A DNA stretch of 64,000 nt. It comes from Celeribacter baekdonensis (lineage in GTDB: Bacteria > Pseudomonadota > Alphaproteobacteria > Rhodobacterales > Rhodobacteraceae). Within the stretch, counting starts at the first letter, position 1, and each line of letters opens with the position of its first letter. This document shows positions 47,828 to 57,302 of this stretch, one piece after another. The stretch spans positions 1 through 64,000 of the forward strand of contig NZ_CP028475.1 of NCBI RefSeq assembly GCF_003047105.1. Reading direction: 5' to 3'. A program made the translations under genes and the position numbers. A model generated the notes under the pieces. The model had not been told where the DNA came from and did no database searches. It saw nothing but the letters and a program-made list of their open reading frames with translations.

Positions 47828-49078
47828 ATGAACGATCTTTTCAACAGCTTCATGAACGGCCCTGACGAAAAGGGCCGCTTTGGCAATTACGGCGGGCGGT
47901 TCGTGTCTGAGACACTGATGCCGCTGATCCTCTCTTTGGAAGAGGAATATGAGAAAGCCAAGGTCGACCCTGAATTTTGGGCCGAAATGGAGGATCTGTG
48001 GAAACACTATGTTGGTCGTCCAAGCCCGCTCTATTACGCGCAAAAGATGACCGAAGAGTTGGGCGGCGCGAAGATTTATCTCAAGCGCGACGAGCTCAAC
48101 CATACCGGGGCACATAAAATCAACAATGTGCTGGGCCAGATTATTTTGGCGCGCCGCATGGGCAAAACCCGGATCATCGCTGAAACCGGCGCGGGGCAGC
48201 ACGGGGTGGCCACGGCGACGGTGTGTGCCAAATTTGGCCTGAAATGCGTGGTCTATATGGGCGCGCATGATGTCGAGCGGCAAATGCCCAACGTGTTCCG
48301 GATGCAGCTTTTGGGGGCCGAGGTTGTGCCGGTGAAATCCGGTCGCGGCACGTTGAAAGACGCGATGAACGATGCGCTGCGCGATTGGGTGACCAATGTG
48401 CGCGACACGTTCTATTGCATCGGCACGGTGGCCGGGCCGCATCCATACCCGGCAATGGTGCGCGATTTTCAATCCATCATCGGCAAAGAGGTCCGGTGGC
48501 AGTTGCCCGAGCAAGAGGGCGAAGGCCGTTTGCCCGATACAGTGATCGCGGCGATTGGGGGCGGTTCCAACGCCATGGGGCTGTTCTATCCGTTCCTCGA
48601 TGAGGAGAGCGTCAACATCATCGGCGTCGAAGCGGGTGGCAAAGGCGTGGACGAGAAAATGGAACATTGCGCCTCTTTGACGGGCGGGCGTCCGGGCGTG
48701 TTGCATGGCAACCGCACCTATTTGCTGCAAGACGACGATGGGCAGATTCTCGAAGGCTTCTCGATTTCTGCCGGTTTGGATTATCCGGGCATTGGGCCAG
48801 AGCACGCGTGGCTCAATGACATCGGTCGCGCCAAATATGTCTCGATCACCGACAAAGAGGCGTTGGAAGCGTTCCAGTTTTCCTGCCGCACCGAAGGCAT
48901 CATCCCGGCGCTCGAACCGTCGCACGCGTTGGCCCATGTGATGAAATTGGCGCCGACCTTGCCGAAAGACCATATCATCGTGATGAACATGTGTGGGCGC
49001 GGCGACAAAGACATCTTTACTGTGGCACGCCATCTGGGCGTGAACATCGCGGGCTCTGAGGGTCGCGATCTTAAATAA
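47828..49078 (+). CDS. trpB: Tryptophan synthase beta subunit
   Basis: 416 residues. PLP enzyme joining indole and serine. [24 protein letters not shown] contains the PLP-lysine (HK). [34 protein letters not shown] (phosphate loop) and [11 protein letters not shown] are conserved. ATG 47828 with AAAGGAG upstream is preferred; a longer in-frame opening from 47756 lacks homology. Its partner trpA lies 11 kb away, on the other strand. Confidence 0.97.
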   Translation: MNDLFNSFMNGPDEKGRFGNYGGRFVSETLMPLILSLEEEYEKAKVDPEFWAEMEDLWKHYVGRPSPLYYAQKMTEELGGAKIYLKRDELNHTGAHKINNVLGQIILARRMGKTRIIAETGAGQHGVATATVCAKFGLKCVVYMGAHDVERQMPNVFRMQLLGAEVVPVKSGRGTLKDAMNDALRDWVTNVRDTFYCIGTVAGPHPYPAMVRDFQSIIGKEVRWQLPEQEGEGRLPDTVIAAIGGGSNAMGLFYPFLDEESVNIIGVEAGGKGVDEKMEHCASLTGGRPGVLHGNRTYLLQDDDGQILEGFSISAGLDYPGIGPEHAWLNDIGRAKYVSITDKEALEAFQFSCRTEGIIPALEPSHALAHVMKLAPTLPKDHIIVMNMCGRGDKDIFTVARHLGVNIAGSEGRDLK

Positions 49079-49100
49079 AGTAAATATATCAATGCGCTAT

Positions 49101-49133
49101 GAGGGTCGTTCCTGTTGGGAGCGGCCCTTTTTC
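49101..49133 (+). terminator. Terminator of trpB
   Basis: agggtcgttcc / ggagcggccct stem (with G-U pairs) and a T run about 25 bases after the trpB stop. Confidence 0.7.
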
Positions 49134-49299
49134 ATACCCTAAACTCAGGTTTAGGGCCGTAGGGCGGGGGTTTATGGCACCGGGTTTAGTCCCGTGGTTG
49201 GTAGAACTCAGTCAGGTTTGTCGGTGAAGGTGAGGCCATGCCGGGCGTGATCCCACGCCCCATTCATTGAAACCTGATCCCTTCGAAAAGGACCGACCC

Positions 49300-49764
49300 A
49301 TGCATAAAGTACTTTTGACATCCATCGCCTTCTTTGCCGCAGCAGTCCCCGTTTCGGCATTTGCCGAGCTGACCACGCAAGAGATTGTCGATATGTTCCC
49401 CGGCGCGCAAAAAATCGAAATCAAACGCCGCGCCAGCACCACCAAAGTGGAGGTGCTTGTGGATGGTGAAAAGATCGAAGTGACCTTTGACAATGCCACC
49501 AACCAAATCCGCAAACGGGAGAGTGAGCGTCTTTCCGACAATGATTTGGCGGATGAGCTTGATGACATTGAGCAGCATAATGGTGATACTTATGCTGACG
49601 ATGATCATGGTCGAGATGAAGGCGATGATGTAAGTGACGACGATGATGCCAACGACGATGACCATGGCAGCTCTCACGACAGTGGTGACGACCATGGCGA
49701 CGATGATGGTGGCGACGATGATGATGGCGACGACAGCGACGATGATGGTGGCGACGACCACTAA
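49300..49764 (+). CDS. Exported protein with Asp-rich tail (PepSY-like)
   Basis: 154 residues. MHKVLLTSIAFFAAAVPVSAFA is a Sec signal peptide. Residues 24-85 (ELTTQEIVDMFPGAQKIEIKRRASTTKVEVLVDGEKIEVTFDNATNQI) have the helix plus three-strand shape of a PepSY-like domain. From about residue 95 the protein is nearly all Asp, with Gly, His and Ser, a disordered polyanionic tail that would bind Ca2+ or other cations. At DNA level this is a degenerate gacgatgat repeat. First of three genes with another Asp-tailed exported protein and a membrane LuxR regulator. Confidence 0.75.
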   Translation: MHKVLLTSIAFFAAAVPVSAFAELTTQEIVDMFPGAQKIEIKRRASTTKVEVLVDGEKIEVTFDNATNQIRKRESERLSDNDLADELDDIEQHNGDTYADDDHGRDEGDDVSDDDDANDDDHGSSHDSGDDHGDDDGGDDDDGDDSDDDGGDDH

Positions 49765-49870
49765 CCCCCGCGGGCGTTCCGCCTTTGGCACGGCGCATAG
49801 CTGTGCCAAATGACCCCATGACGTCCCCCGCGAAACCGCGCGGGAGACGTTTTTTAGGTGAGGATAGACG

Positions 49871-50374
49871 ATGAATCGAAGACGCTTTTTTATAGGGCTG
49901 TCTGCGGCGCTCACCATGGGCGGGGCCGCACGGGCACAGCCTGCCGAAGATATGATCCTTGCGCAATTACGTCAGCAGGGGTTCAAAAAGATCACTGTGG
50001 GCCGCACTTTGTTGGGGCGGACGCGCTTTGTGGCGACGGGCAACGGTCAAAGGCGTGAGATCATTCTCAATCCGGTCACCGGCGAAATTTTGCGTGATTT
50101 TTGGCAGGATGAGATGGGGAACAAAGCCCCGCGGATTGTTGACAGTTCGGGGGGGCGAGATGACCGGCAGGGGCCGGAGGACGACACATCGTCCGATGAG
50201 GATAATGAGGCTGAGGACAGCCAGGACGATGATCAAAACGATGACCAAGACGATGACCAAGACGACGACAACAGCTCCTCAGATCACGACGACCACGAGG
50301 ATAGCCGCGACGAGAACGACAAAGAGGATGACGGTGGAGACGACGACGAGTCTGACGACGACAGCGAGGACTGA
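49871..50374 (+). CDS. Tat-exported protein with PepSY-like domain and Asp-rich tail
   Basis: 167 residues. MNRRRFFIGLSAALTMGGAARA is a twin-arginine signal (RRRFF). Residues 25-85 (PAEDMILAQLRQQGFKKITVGRTLLGRTRFVATGNGQRREIILNPVTGEILRDFW) again look PepSY-like. From about 95 a tail rich in Asp, Glu, Ser and Asn follows. It is similar in plan but not in sequence to the preceding gene, so the two may be an ancient pair exported by different routes. 106 bases downstream of it. Confidence 0.7.
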   Translation: MNRRRFFIGLSAALTMGGAARAQPAEDMILAQLRQQGFKKITVGRTLLGRTRFVATGNGQRREIILNPVTGEILRDFWQDEMGNKAPRIVDSSGGRDDRQGPEDDTSSDEDNEAEDSQDDDQNDDQDDDQDDDNSSSDHDDHEDSRDENDKEDDGGDDDESDDDSED

Positions 50375-50413
50375 GCAGAGGCCGCAATCCCATTTTATGC
50401 GGCAAAGGGAGGG

Positions 50414-50935
50414 ATGCGTTTGCAAGAACGCTATATAATTTTGACGATTTTCATCGTGCAGGCCATCTGCGCGTTTTTCTTTGTCTCCGACATCCTTGGA
50501 TCTGTGATCGGTCTTCGTGCCAACCCGATCGCGTGGCAAACCCGTGAGCTTATCGAAATTCTGGCCGCTGTCGGGCTGCTCCTTGGCCTTGGGCTGGGGG
50601 GGATTGCGCTTCATCGTTCATTGCGTCACCGGCAAAGAGCCGAGGATAAATTGCGCCGGGCCTCGTCGGCTTTTGTCGATGTGTTGGAGGAACGATTTGC
50701 GACCTGGTCGCTGACACCCGCCGAACGCGATGTGGCGTTGTTTTTGATCAAGGGCCTGTCCATTTCCGATATTGCGTCGGTGCGCGCCACATCGGAAGGC
50801 ACGGTCAAGGCACAGATGGGCGCGGTCTACCGCAAAGCGGGCGTGAGTGGCGCGGCCCAGCTGTTGAGTCTGTTCATTGATGATTTGATGGATGGTGTCA
50901 CGGTTGAGACATTACGCGACGATGAAGCCGCCTAA
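50414..50935 (+). CDS. Membrane-anchored LuxR-type regulator
   Basis: 173 residues. Two membrane helices (about 7-30 YIILTIFIVQAICAFFFVSDIL and 47-68 LIEILAAVGLLLGLGLGGIALH), a short charged linker, then a LuxR/GerE helix-turn-helix (SLTPAERDVALFLIKGLSISDIASVRATSEGTVKAQMGAVYRKAGVSG, about 106-155). There is no receiver or ligand domain, so the signal must come from the membrane or periplasmic partners. Begins 39 bases after the Asp-tailed gene, probably in one transcript. Confidence 0.75.
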   Translation: MRLQERYIILTIFIVQAICAFFFVSDILGSVIGLRANPIAWQTRELIEILAAVGLLLGLGLGGIALHRSLRHRQRAEDKLRRASSAFVDVLEERFATWSLTPAERDVALFLIKGLSISDIASVRATSEGTVKAQMGAVYRKAGVSGAAQLLSLFIDDLMDGVTVETLRDDEAA

Positions 50936-51312
50936 AGTGCCTCTATGGCATGGGCTTTGAGCACCTCAAGAGGCACAATCTCAAGGGCGCGGTTATGGGT
51001 CGCACGCAGGGACACTTTGGGCGCACAGCCCTCATCATGAGCCTGAAAAAACCGTGCCGCACAAAGGCACCACGCATCCCCCGGCTTGAGCCCGGCAAAG
51101 CCAAACTCTGGCCGCGGCGTCGACAGATCATTTCCGACATATTTGGAATAGGCGAGAAATTCGTCGGTCATCACCGCGCAGACGGTGTGCGAGCCGGCAT
51201 CTTCAGCGCAAGTGTTGCACGACCCATCGCGAAAAAAGCCCGTCATCGGATCGGTCGAGCAGGGCGCCAAAGCGCCGCCCAGAACATTGATCGACGGGGA
51301 AGGGGTGACCAT
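50932..51312 (-). CDS. DUF2237 family protein
   Basis: 126 residues. NVLGGALAPCSTDPMTGFFRDGSCNTCAEDAGSHTVCAVMTDEFL and STPRPEFGFAGLKPGDAWCLCAARFFQA are the hallmarks of this conserved family of unknown function; the conserved Cys residues suggest metal or redox roles. Its stop overlaps the end of the convergent LuxR gene by 4 bases. Confidence 0.88.
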   Translation of the reverse strand: MVTPSPSINVLGGALAPCSTDPMTGFFRDGSCNTCAEDAGSHTVCAVMTDEFLAYSKYVGNDLSTPRPEFGFAGLKPGDAWCLCAARFFQAHDEGCAPKVSLRATHNRALEIVPLEVLKAHAIEAL

Positions 51313-51369
51313 CGCGCATCTCCTTTCGGATCAAGGTAGAGGGTGTGGCTCCGTGGTCAAGGGGACGGC

Positions 51370-52056
51370 CTAACGGAATTTGTCGCGCAACGTGTCGAAA
51401 GGCGATTTTGGTGCCTCAGGCTTGTCTGACGTCGGGGCCGGGGGAATGGGTTTTGGATCGCCCGCTTTGGCTCCGGTCGAGGGCCGGGGCGGGTTGGTGC
51501 GCAAGGCGACGGCATTGGAAAATTTCGCAGCCTCGCCCGCGGCCAGAGACGCCGCACCATCGGAACAGCCCCGGATCACATCATCAAGCCAGTTCTGATC
51601 CGCTTTGGCAAAATCTGACAGAACATAGGGCGCGACACGGTCCTTATGCCCCGGATGGCCAATGCCCAAACGCACCCGGTCATAGTCCGCTCCGATATGT
51701 TGATGAATGGAACGCAACCCGTTGTGCCCGGCATGCCCGCCGCCGGTTTTGACCCGCACCTTGCCGGGCGCGAGGTCCAACTCGTCGTGAAACACCACCA
51801 CATCGGCCGAGGTGAGTTTGTAAAACCGCATCGCTTCGCCCACCGATTGGCCGGAAAGGTTCATAAAGGTTTCAGGTTTGATCAAGATCACCTTTTCGGA
51901 GCCCAGTTTGCCCTCAGACACCTGTCCCTGAAATTTGGACCGCCAAGGTGCAAATCCGTGATCCTCTGCGATCCGGTCCACAACCATAAATCCGATATTG
52001 TGGCGGTTTCCCGCATATTTCGTGCCCGGATTTCCGAGGCCGACAAACAAACGCAT
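51370..52056 (-). CDS. pth: Peptidyl-tRNA hydrolase
   Basis: 228 residues. Releases peptides from tRNA dropped by the ribosome. [22 protein letters not shown] holds the catalytic His (about residue 20). [21 protein letters not shown] and [33 protein letters not shown] contain the conserved Asn and Asp. A C-terminal Pro/Lys-rich tail of about 35 residues is longer than in E. coli Pth, as usual in Rhodobacterales. Usually paired with rplY; here a glycerophosphodiesterase lies between. Confidence 0.95.
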   Translation of the reverse strand: MRLFVGLGNPGTKYAGNRHNIGFMVVDRIAEDHGFAPWRSKFQGQVSEGKLGSEKVILIKPETFMNLSGQSVGEAMRFYKLTSADVVVFHDELDLAPGKVRVKTGGGHAGHNGLRSIHQHIGADYDRVRLGIGHPGHKDRVAPYVLSDFAKADQNWLDDVIRGCSDGAASLAAGEAAKFSNAVALRTNPPRPSTGAKAGDPKPIPPAPTSDKPEAPKSPFDTLRDKFR

Positions 52057-52086
52057 GGCAGTCTCCTTTGGCGAAGACCTAGCGTG

Positions 52087-52824
52087 TCATGGCGCTTTTG
52101 GCGAGTCCTGAGCAGTGCGAAAAGCATGAAAGTCAGAGACGTGATCGGTGTTGAGGCACCCGGCACCCCAATCCCGGATTTGGGCAAAAAGCGCGGGTGA
52201 GACTGTGTCGGAATAGACCTGGGTGGCCAATCCTGCCGCTTGCGCCGCCCTGACGTTTTCAAGGGTGAAATCATTCTCGGCGTCATCGGAGGCATAGAAT
52301 TCGACGATGGTGGCGTCAAATTTTTCGGTCAACACCTCAGGTGGGCCGCGTCGCCAATGCACCATCTGGGCGACATCGGGGGCGGCGCGCAGCATATCGA
52401 GGTGCATTTGTTCTGAAAAGGAGCAGGTATAACATTGCGCGGCGATGTCGAGGCGATGGATGATTTGGGCGATGGCGTCGCAATCGGCCCACTTGACTTC
52501 GATGTAGAAGGCGGCGCGGGATTTGAAGGCGTCCAAAAACGCATCGAGACGCGGCACGGGCGTTGCCGCAAAACGCGTATCAAACCATGCGCCTGCGTCC
52601 AAAGCATCGACCTCTTTCGATGTCATCTCGGCGATCGGACCGGAGCCATTTGTGGTCCGGTCCACTGTCTCGTCATGCATCACATAAAGTACGCCATCGC
52701 GGGTTTGGCGCACGTCGAATTCAAGCACATCCCCACCCTGTGCCAAAGCAGCCTCGAAGGCGGGACATGTGTTCTCAGGTGCGCATAAGCGTGCGCCGCG
52801 GTGGCAGGCAATCTGTGTCATCAT
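52087..52824 (-). CDS. Glycerophosphodiester phosphodiesterase
   Basis: 245 residues, TIM-barrel enzyme. CHRGARLCAPENTCPAFEAALAQG has the HR and E-N catalytic region; FDVRQTRDGVLYVMHDETVDRTTNGSG carries the catalytic His and metal ligands; IEVKW has the metal-binding Glu. It hydrolyses glycerophosphodiesters to glycerol-3-phosphate and an alcohol. Without a signal peptide it is cytoplasmic (UgpQ-like). Same strand between rplY and pth, closely spaced. Confidence 0.9.
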   Translation of the reverse strand: MMTQIACHRGARLCAPENTCPAFEAALAQGGDVLEFDVRQTRDGVLYVMHDETVDRTTNGSGPIAEMTSKEVDALDAGAWFDTRFAATPVPRLDAFLDAFKSRAAFYIEVKWADCDAIAQIIHRLDIAAQCYTCSFSEQMHLDMLRAAPDVAQMVHWRRGPPEVLTEKFDATIVEFYASDDAENDFTLENVRAAQAAGLATQVYSDTVSPALFAQIRDWGAGCLNTDHVSDFHAFRTAQDSPKAP

Positions 52825-52892
52825 GTGCCCGTGCTAAAGGGGCGAGATCACAGGGGCATGACGATTGGGCCGGGAATTGGGGGGATGAAACG

Positions 52893-52922
52893 AAAAACGC
52901 GAGCCCCGAAGGACCCGCGTTT
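52893..52922 (-). terminator. Terminator of rplY
   Basis: On the minus strand aaacgcg pairs with cgcgttt around a GC-rich loop and is followed by TTTTTCG, just after the rplY stop. Confidence 0.75.
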
Positions 52923-52948
52923 CCATGCCAGAACAGGGCGGCGGAGGA

Positions 52949-53572
52949 TTATTCCTCTGCGACTGCCTCTTCGGTTTCTTCTTCGTCATCGGAGCTGCCA
53001 AGGCCAGCCGGTGCAGTGATGTTGGCGATCACGAAATCGCGGTCGATCACGGCTTTGGTGCCTTTAGGAAGCTCGATGTCGGAAATGTGGTACACATCGC
53101 CGATGGAGCCTTTCGAGATGTCGAGAGTGATGTGATCGGGGATATCCGCCGCAGTCACGATCAGCTCAACTTCGGTGCGCACATGAGTGACAACACCACC
53201 TTTTTTGATGCCCGGGGACACTTCTTCGCCGACGATTTCAACCGGAATGAACAGGTTGATGCGGGAGTTGCGGTGCAGACGCATGAAATCGACGTGAGTC
53301 GGAAGGTCTTTCACCACGTCGCGCTGAACGCCACGGCAAATCACGCGCACGTCGTCCTGGCCTTCAACCTTGAGGTTGAACAGTGTGGACAAGAAACGGC
53401 CTGCTTTCAGGCGTTTCAACAGCACGTTGAACGGAAGGTTGATCGGCATCGGCTCTTTGTCATCGCCGTAAACGATACCCGGCACAAACCCGTCACGACG
53501 AGCTTGGCGAGCGGCGCCCTTGCCTGTCCCCGCGCGTACCGTGGCAATAAGATCAGGAATCTCACCAGCCAT
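52949..53572 (-). CDS. rplY: 50S ribosomal protein L25 (Ctc form)
   Basis: 207 residues, the long TL5/CTC type with an L25 domain (about 1-95: [34 protein letters not shown]) that binds 5S rRNA and a C-terminal beta domain ([12 protein letters not shown]...[13 protein letters not shown]). Acidic tail [18 protein letters not shown] 53572 ([15 protein letters not shown]) is preferred, as the extra 36 residues upstream lack homology. Confidence 0.95.
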   Translation of the reverse strand: MAGEIPDLIATVRAGTGKGAARQARRDGFVPGIVYGDDKEPMPINLPFNVLLKRLKAGRFLSTLFNLKVEGQDDVRVICRGVQRDVVKDLPTHVDFMRLHRNSRINLFIPVEIVGEEVSPGIKKGGVVTHVRTEVELIVTAADIPDHITLDISKGSIGDVYHISDIELPKGTKAVIDRDFVIANITAPAGLGSSDDEEETEEAVAEE

Positions 53573-53795
53573 TTTAAGTCTCCAAATGTTAGGGCAGGAC
53601 TCCTCCAAGGCTGTAGTCCCGCATGAAGTCGCGCGTATAGGCGAGATTCTTCCGAATTGGAAGCCCCATCTTACCCACATCTGTGCGACTTGGCGTAAAT
53701 GCGACTTGTGGCGGAGGCAGGGGGCGAGCTATCTATGTCAAAGCGCTTTGAATTATGCGCCTTTGACCCGTTTCAACACTGCTTTGGAGCCTGAC

Positions 53796-54953
53796 ATGGC
53801 AAAAACCTTTTTGCGTGCGCTGACACTTTCGCGTGGACCCATGTTGGCCTTGGGCGCGGTTGGCGTCATCTGGGGGACCTTCGCCGCGATGGTTCCCGTC
53901 ATTAAAGCTCAGGCACAGGCCAGTGATGCCGCATTCGGCACTGCGCTATTGGGCTCCGCTGCGGGGGGAATGGTGGCGATGTATATCGCACCGAAACTCT
54001 CTGAGGCGCTCGGACGTTTCGTCCTGCTTTTTCTCGCCGTGCTGTCGGTTCTGGTGCTACAATTACCCGTCTTCGTGACATCCACAGGCCGGTTGTTGCC
54101 CGTGATGGCCGCAATGGGCATCGCTGTTGCCAGCCTCGATATCAATGCCAATCTGCGGGTGTCACAACTCGAGGACCGTCATGGCCTGCACCTTATGAAC
54201 CTCAATCATGCAATGTTTTCCCTGTGTTTTGGAGCGGCAGCCGTGTTGGTGGCGGCGCTGCGTCATTCTGGGTGGAGCATTGCACAGATTTTGCCGCTCA
54301 TGGGCGGGGGCGTCTTGGTGTTGGGGGCCTTGTCCTTTGAGGGGCGCGACCCGGTGGTCCCGGACACGGATGAAGAGGCCACGCCTGCGATGCCGGGTTT
54401 GCCGTGGCGTCCGATCCTGTTGGTGGCGGTGATGTTGTTTGTGTCCTTCATGGGGGAAAACGCCATCGAATCCTGGTCGGCGCTGTTTCTTGAGCGTGAA
54501 CTCGGCGGCGAGGCGGGGCAGGGCGGGTTTGGCCCCTCCATGCTTGGGTTTACCATGGCTGGGTTTCGCCTTTTGGGCCATCTTGGCACACAGCGTCTCG
54601 GAGAGGCGCGCGTGGTGTTTTGGTCCGGCGTCCTTGGGGTGGTTGGCGCGTTGGTCTTGTCTCAGGCCCAAACCCAACCGATTGCCCTCTTTGGGATTGC
54701 CGTCACTGCGATTGGCATGGCGGTAATCGTGCCAACCGCGACGTCCTTGTTGGGCAAACGTGTGTCGCGCCGACACCGCAATGTCGCCATTTCGCGTGCC
54801 TGGATGTTGGGTTTTGTCGGTTTTTTTGTCGGGCCTTCAACCATCGGCTTCGTGTCCGACCATTTCGGCCTGCGCGTGGCGTTTTTATGTGTCACAGGGA
54901 TGCTCGCTTTGATCATCCCTGCGGTTCTTGCATTGACCCGTGTGCAGAACTGA
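53796..54953 (+). CDS. MFS transporter
   Basis: 385 residues, 12 hydrophobic helices. It resembles the small sugar/fucose-permease-like MFS proteins (AVGVIWGTFAAMVPVIKAQ; LNHAMFSLCFGAAAVLVAALRH; GENAIESWSALFLERELGG). Substrate unknown. ATG 53796 with GGAG upstream. Convergent with lldD, 6 bases apart, so the pairing alone does not imply lactate transport. Confidence 0.8.
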   Translation: MAKTFLRALTLSRGPMLALGAVGVIWGTFAAMVPVIKAQAQASDAAFGTALLGSAAGGMVAMYIAPKLSEALGRFVLLFLAVLSVLVLQLPVFVTSTGRLLPVMAAMGIAVASLDINANLRVSQLEDRHGLHLMNLNHAMFSLCFGAAAVLVAALRHSGWSIAQILPLMGGGVLVLGALSFEGRDPVVPDTDEEATPAMPGLPWRPILLVAVMLFVSFMGENAIESWSALFLERELGGEAGQGGFGPSMLGFTMAGFRLLGHLGTQRLGEARVVFWSGVLGVVGALVLSQAQTQPIALFGIAVTAIGMAVIVPTATSLLGKRVSRRHRNVAISRAWMLGFVGFFVGPSTIGFVSDHFGLRVAFLCVTGMLALIIPAVLALTRVQN

Positions 54954-54959
54954 CGGGGG

Positions 54960-56123
54960 TTACGCCCAGCGACCGGCGAAATCTTCGGGCACCAAGACCA
55001 TATCCCGGTCGACCTGATCCACGGTTTTGCGGCCACAGAGGGCCATCGTGGTGTCCATTTCCTTTTGGATCACCTCAAGCGCCTTGGTCACGCCAGCTTC
55101 GCCCATGGCACCAAGCCCATGGACAAACGCGCGACCAATATAGGTGCCTTTTGCCCCCAGAGCCAAGGCTTTGAGCACGTCTTGACCTGAGCGGATGCCA
55201 CTGTCGAGATGCACCTCAATCTTGTCGCCCACGGCGTCCATGATTTCGGGCAGCATCCGAATGGAAGACAGCGCGCCATCAAGTTGGCGTCCGCCGTGGT
55301 TGGAGACCACAATGGCATCCGCGCCGATATTGGCCGCCTGTTTGGCGTCTTCTGCGTCCAAAATGCCTTTGAGGATGACGGGGCCATCCCACATCCGGCG
55401 CAGCTCTGCGATCCGATTCCAGTCGAGTGACTGATCAAAGGCTTCCGCGGTCCATGCGCTCAGGGAGGATGGGTTGGTGACGCCCTTGGCGTGGCCGACG
55501 ATATTGCCGAAAAAGCGCCGTTTGGTGCCGAGCATCTCAAGGCCCCACTGCGCCTTGGTCATCATATTGGCGATGGATTTTGGTGTGAGCTTGGGCGGAG
55601 CGGAGAGGCCGTTTTTCAGATCTTTGTGGCGCTGGCCCATGATTTGCAAATCAACGGTGATTACCAGAGCCGAACATTTGGCGTCCGTGGCGCGGGCGAT
55701 CAAACGGCGCATGAATTCATCGTCTTTGAGGGTGTAAACCTGAAACCAAAAGGGTTTTCCGGTATGTTCGGCGACGTCTTCGATGGAACAGATCGACATG
55801 GTTGACAGGGTGAAGGGGACGCCAAATTTCGCCGCGGCTTTCGCCGCTTTGATTTCGCCATCGGCCCGTTGCATCCCGGTCAGCCCGACAGGGGCGAGGG
55901 CCACAGGCATGGCCACATCCTGTCCGATCATTTTAGAGGCGGTGGAGCGGCCCGTCATGTCCACGGCGATGCGTTGGCGCAGACGGATTTTGTCAAAATC
56001 GGTAACGTTTTCGCGAAAGGTCTGCTCGGTCCAGGACCCGCTTTCGCAATAGTCATAGAACATCTTTGGCGTGCGCATTTTGTGCAGCCGTTTGAGATCA
56101 TAAATATTGGTTATGACGGGCAT
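54960..56123 (-). CDS. lldD: FMN-dependent L-lactate dehydrogenase
   Basis: 387 residues. Oxidises L-lactate to pyruvate, passing electrons to the quinone pool. IVVSNHGGRQLDGALSSI is the FMN-dependent alpha-hydroxy-acid dehydrogenase active-site signature with the catalytic His. LAPVGLTGMQRADGEIKAAKAAAKFGVPFTLSTMS and VHLDSGIRSGQDVLKALALGAKGTYIGRA bind FMN. A near-neighbour alternative is another member of the family (e.g. glycolate or mandelate). Upstream lies an inverted repeat that may be an operator. Confidence 0.9.
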   Translation of the reverse strand: MPVITNIYDLKRLHKMRTPKMFYDYCESGSWTEQTFRENVTDFDKIRLRQRIAVDMTGRSTASKMIGQDVAMPVALAPVGLTGMQRADGEIKAAKAAAKFGVPFTLSTMSICSIEDVAEHTGKPFWFQVYTLKDDEFMRRLIARATDAKCSALVITVDLQIMGQRHKDLKNGLSAPPKLTPKSIANMMTKAQWGLEMLGTKRRFFGNIVGHAKGVTNPSSLSAWTAEAFDQSLDWNRIAELRRMWDGPVILKGILDAEDAKQAANIGADAIVVSNHGGRQLDGALSSIRMLPEIMDAVGDKIEVHLDSGIRSGQDVLKALALGAKGTYIGRAFVHGLGAMGEAGVTKALEVIQKEMDTTMALCGRKTVDQVDRDMVLVPEDFAGRWA

Positions 56124-56141
56124 CTCTGATCCTAACTGGTC

Positions 56142-56168
56142 AAATTGGTTTTCTTAATTAACCAATTT
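56142..56168. promoter_or_regulatory. Inverted repeat upstream of lldD, probable operator
   Basis: aaattggtt and aaccaattt, 9 bases apart, lie 19-45 bases upstream of lldD. TGGT...ACCA half-sites resemble those of GntR-family regulators such as LldR, though the spacing is wider. No regulator gene is adjacent. Confidence 0.45.
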
Positions 56169-56298
56169 GCACATATTGAGGCCGGAGCCAAGACCAATTG
56201 CTGCGACGTTTTGCACGGGCATAGTCGCACATCGGGTCCGCCACGTTTCGAGAGGGGTGCGTTGCCCAAAGCCCGAGACTGATGAGGGGGGTGGCAGA

Positions 56299-57176
56299 TT
56301 AGAGGCTCATGAAAATAGCAATGTTCTCGTGGAGTTTCATGTTTAGAAATTCAATGCCATAGGACATGTCTGGCAATAGGTTGATCATATCTTGGCCATT
56401 CGGGTCTTCGATGACCCCTTCAAACAGCGTTTCGAGCCCGACCCAGTCTTGCCACGTGTTGAACGCCGCCTGTTCAAGCACATCTGACTGTGGGGCGGGG
56501 GCGCTTGCCGGGCGCACGAAGGTCAGCTCAAAGATATTCTGATCGAAAGTGGCAAGGATGTCTTTGAGCGTCTCCACCTGTGCCGCACTCACTTGCGACT
56601 TGTGCGCGAGATGAATGAGACAGGCCTCTTTGCCTGCTTCTTGCAACAGTCGACTTTGATTTGTAGCGGTGGTGATGATCCTGGTTCGGACCAATTTTTC
56701 TGGCGCTTGGTTCACAGAGGTCTGAAGCTCCAGAGATTGTGCAACATTGCGCCAGAGTTTTTCCAGAGATTGCGATTTAAACGTGAGTTTAAGCACCTCT
56801 TCATCTGTCAGACCTGTCTCCGATAGAAAGGTCGCCGCTTTTTTGTCGAGCCCTTTCCAAACCATTTCGACAGAGCCAATTTGGGTGCGGATATTGCCAT
56901 TGGTGATCGGGGGGATGGCGTCATTGCCCTCAGCAAGGGCCACAAGCGCCGTAGAAATCTCCATGCGGGTTTGTTCGATCACCCGACGATTTCGAGCGAC
57001 GTCGATCCCGGCCTGGGCAAAACAGATGCTGCTGACAAGGCGATGACCAAGGGCCCCTGTTCCCCGACCAAAAGCACATGTTGGTCGTATGAGGCCTCGC
57101 CGTCCGAGGCGTGCAGGGCGCCGACATTGGAGGCTACAGTTAAGAAAATCACAAAGAGGAGGCGAATGAAGGGCAT
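56299..57176 (-). pseudogene. PilJ-type N-terminal-domain periplasmic protein, frame broken
   Basis: About 292 residues. MPFIRLLFVIFLTVASNVGALHA is a signal peptide. The frame from 57176 ends at 56979, and a second frame continues to 56299. Restoring one base in the CCCC run at 57054-57057 joins them as GEQGALGHRLVSSICFAQAGIDVARNRRVIEQ, which follows the pattern of the type IV pili methyl-accepting transducer N-terminal domain (G-x-Q-R-M-L-S-Q-R-like, then L-G-I-D). A second similar helical block follows. No output domain is present: a free periplasmic sensor-like protein (family noted from memory). Confidence 0.6.
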
Positions 57177-57252
57177 GGACGTCTCGCTGGTTTCAATATC
57201 TTGACCTTGCGCGATTCGCCTTTCTACACTCTTAAATTACGTCCAGAGAACA

Positions 57253-57283
57253 TAAAAAAGCCCGCCATACAGCGGGCTTTTTG
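57253..57283 (-). terminator. Terminator of the carboxynorspermidine genes
   Basis: gcccgc / gcgggc stem flanked by A6 and T5 on the plus strand; it can work in either direction and lies 20 bases past the dehydrogenase stop. Confidence 0.75.
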
Positions 57284-57302
57284 AGTGCGGTGAGTAGCGG
57301 GT

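Noticed and set aside
47165..49033. 622-codon open frame on the minus strand
   Set aside because: Antisense of trpF and trpB, both unmistakable genes; the translation matches no family and is an effect of GC-rich third positions.
49600..49760. Periodic gacgatgat-type DNA that might be a tandem or CRISPR-like repeat
   Set aside because: The irregular repeat is explained by Asp codons of a coding tail; there are no regular spacers.
49264..49966. Val/Ile-rich and His-rich minus-strand open frames
   Set aside because: They are complements of the Asp codons in the exported protein gene and lack start signals.
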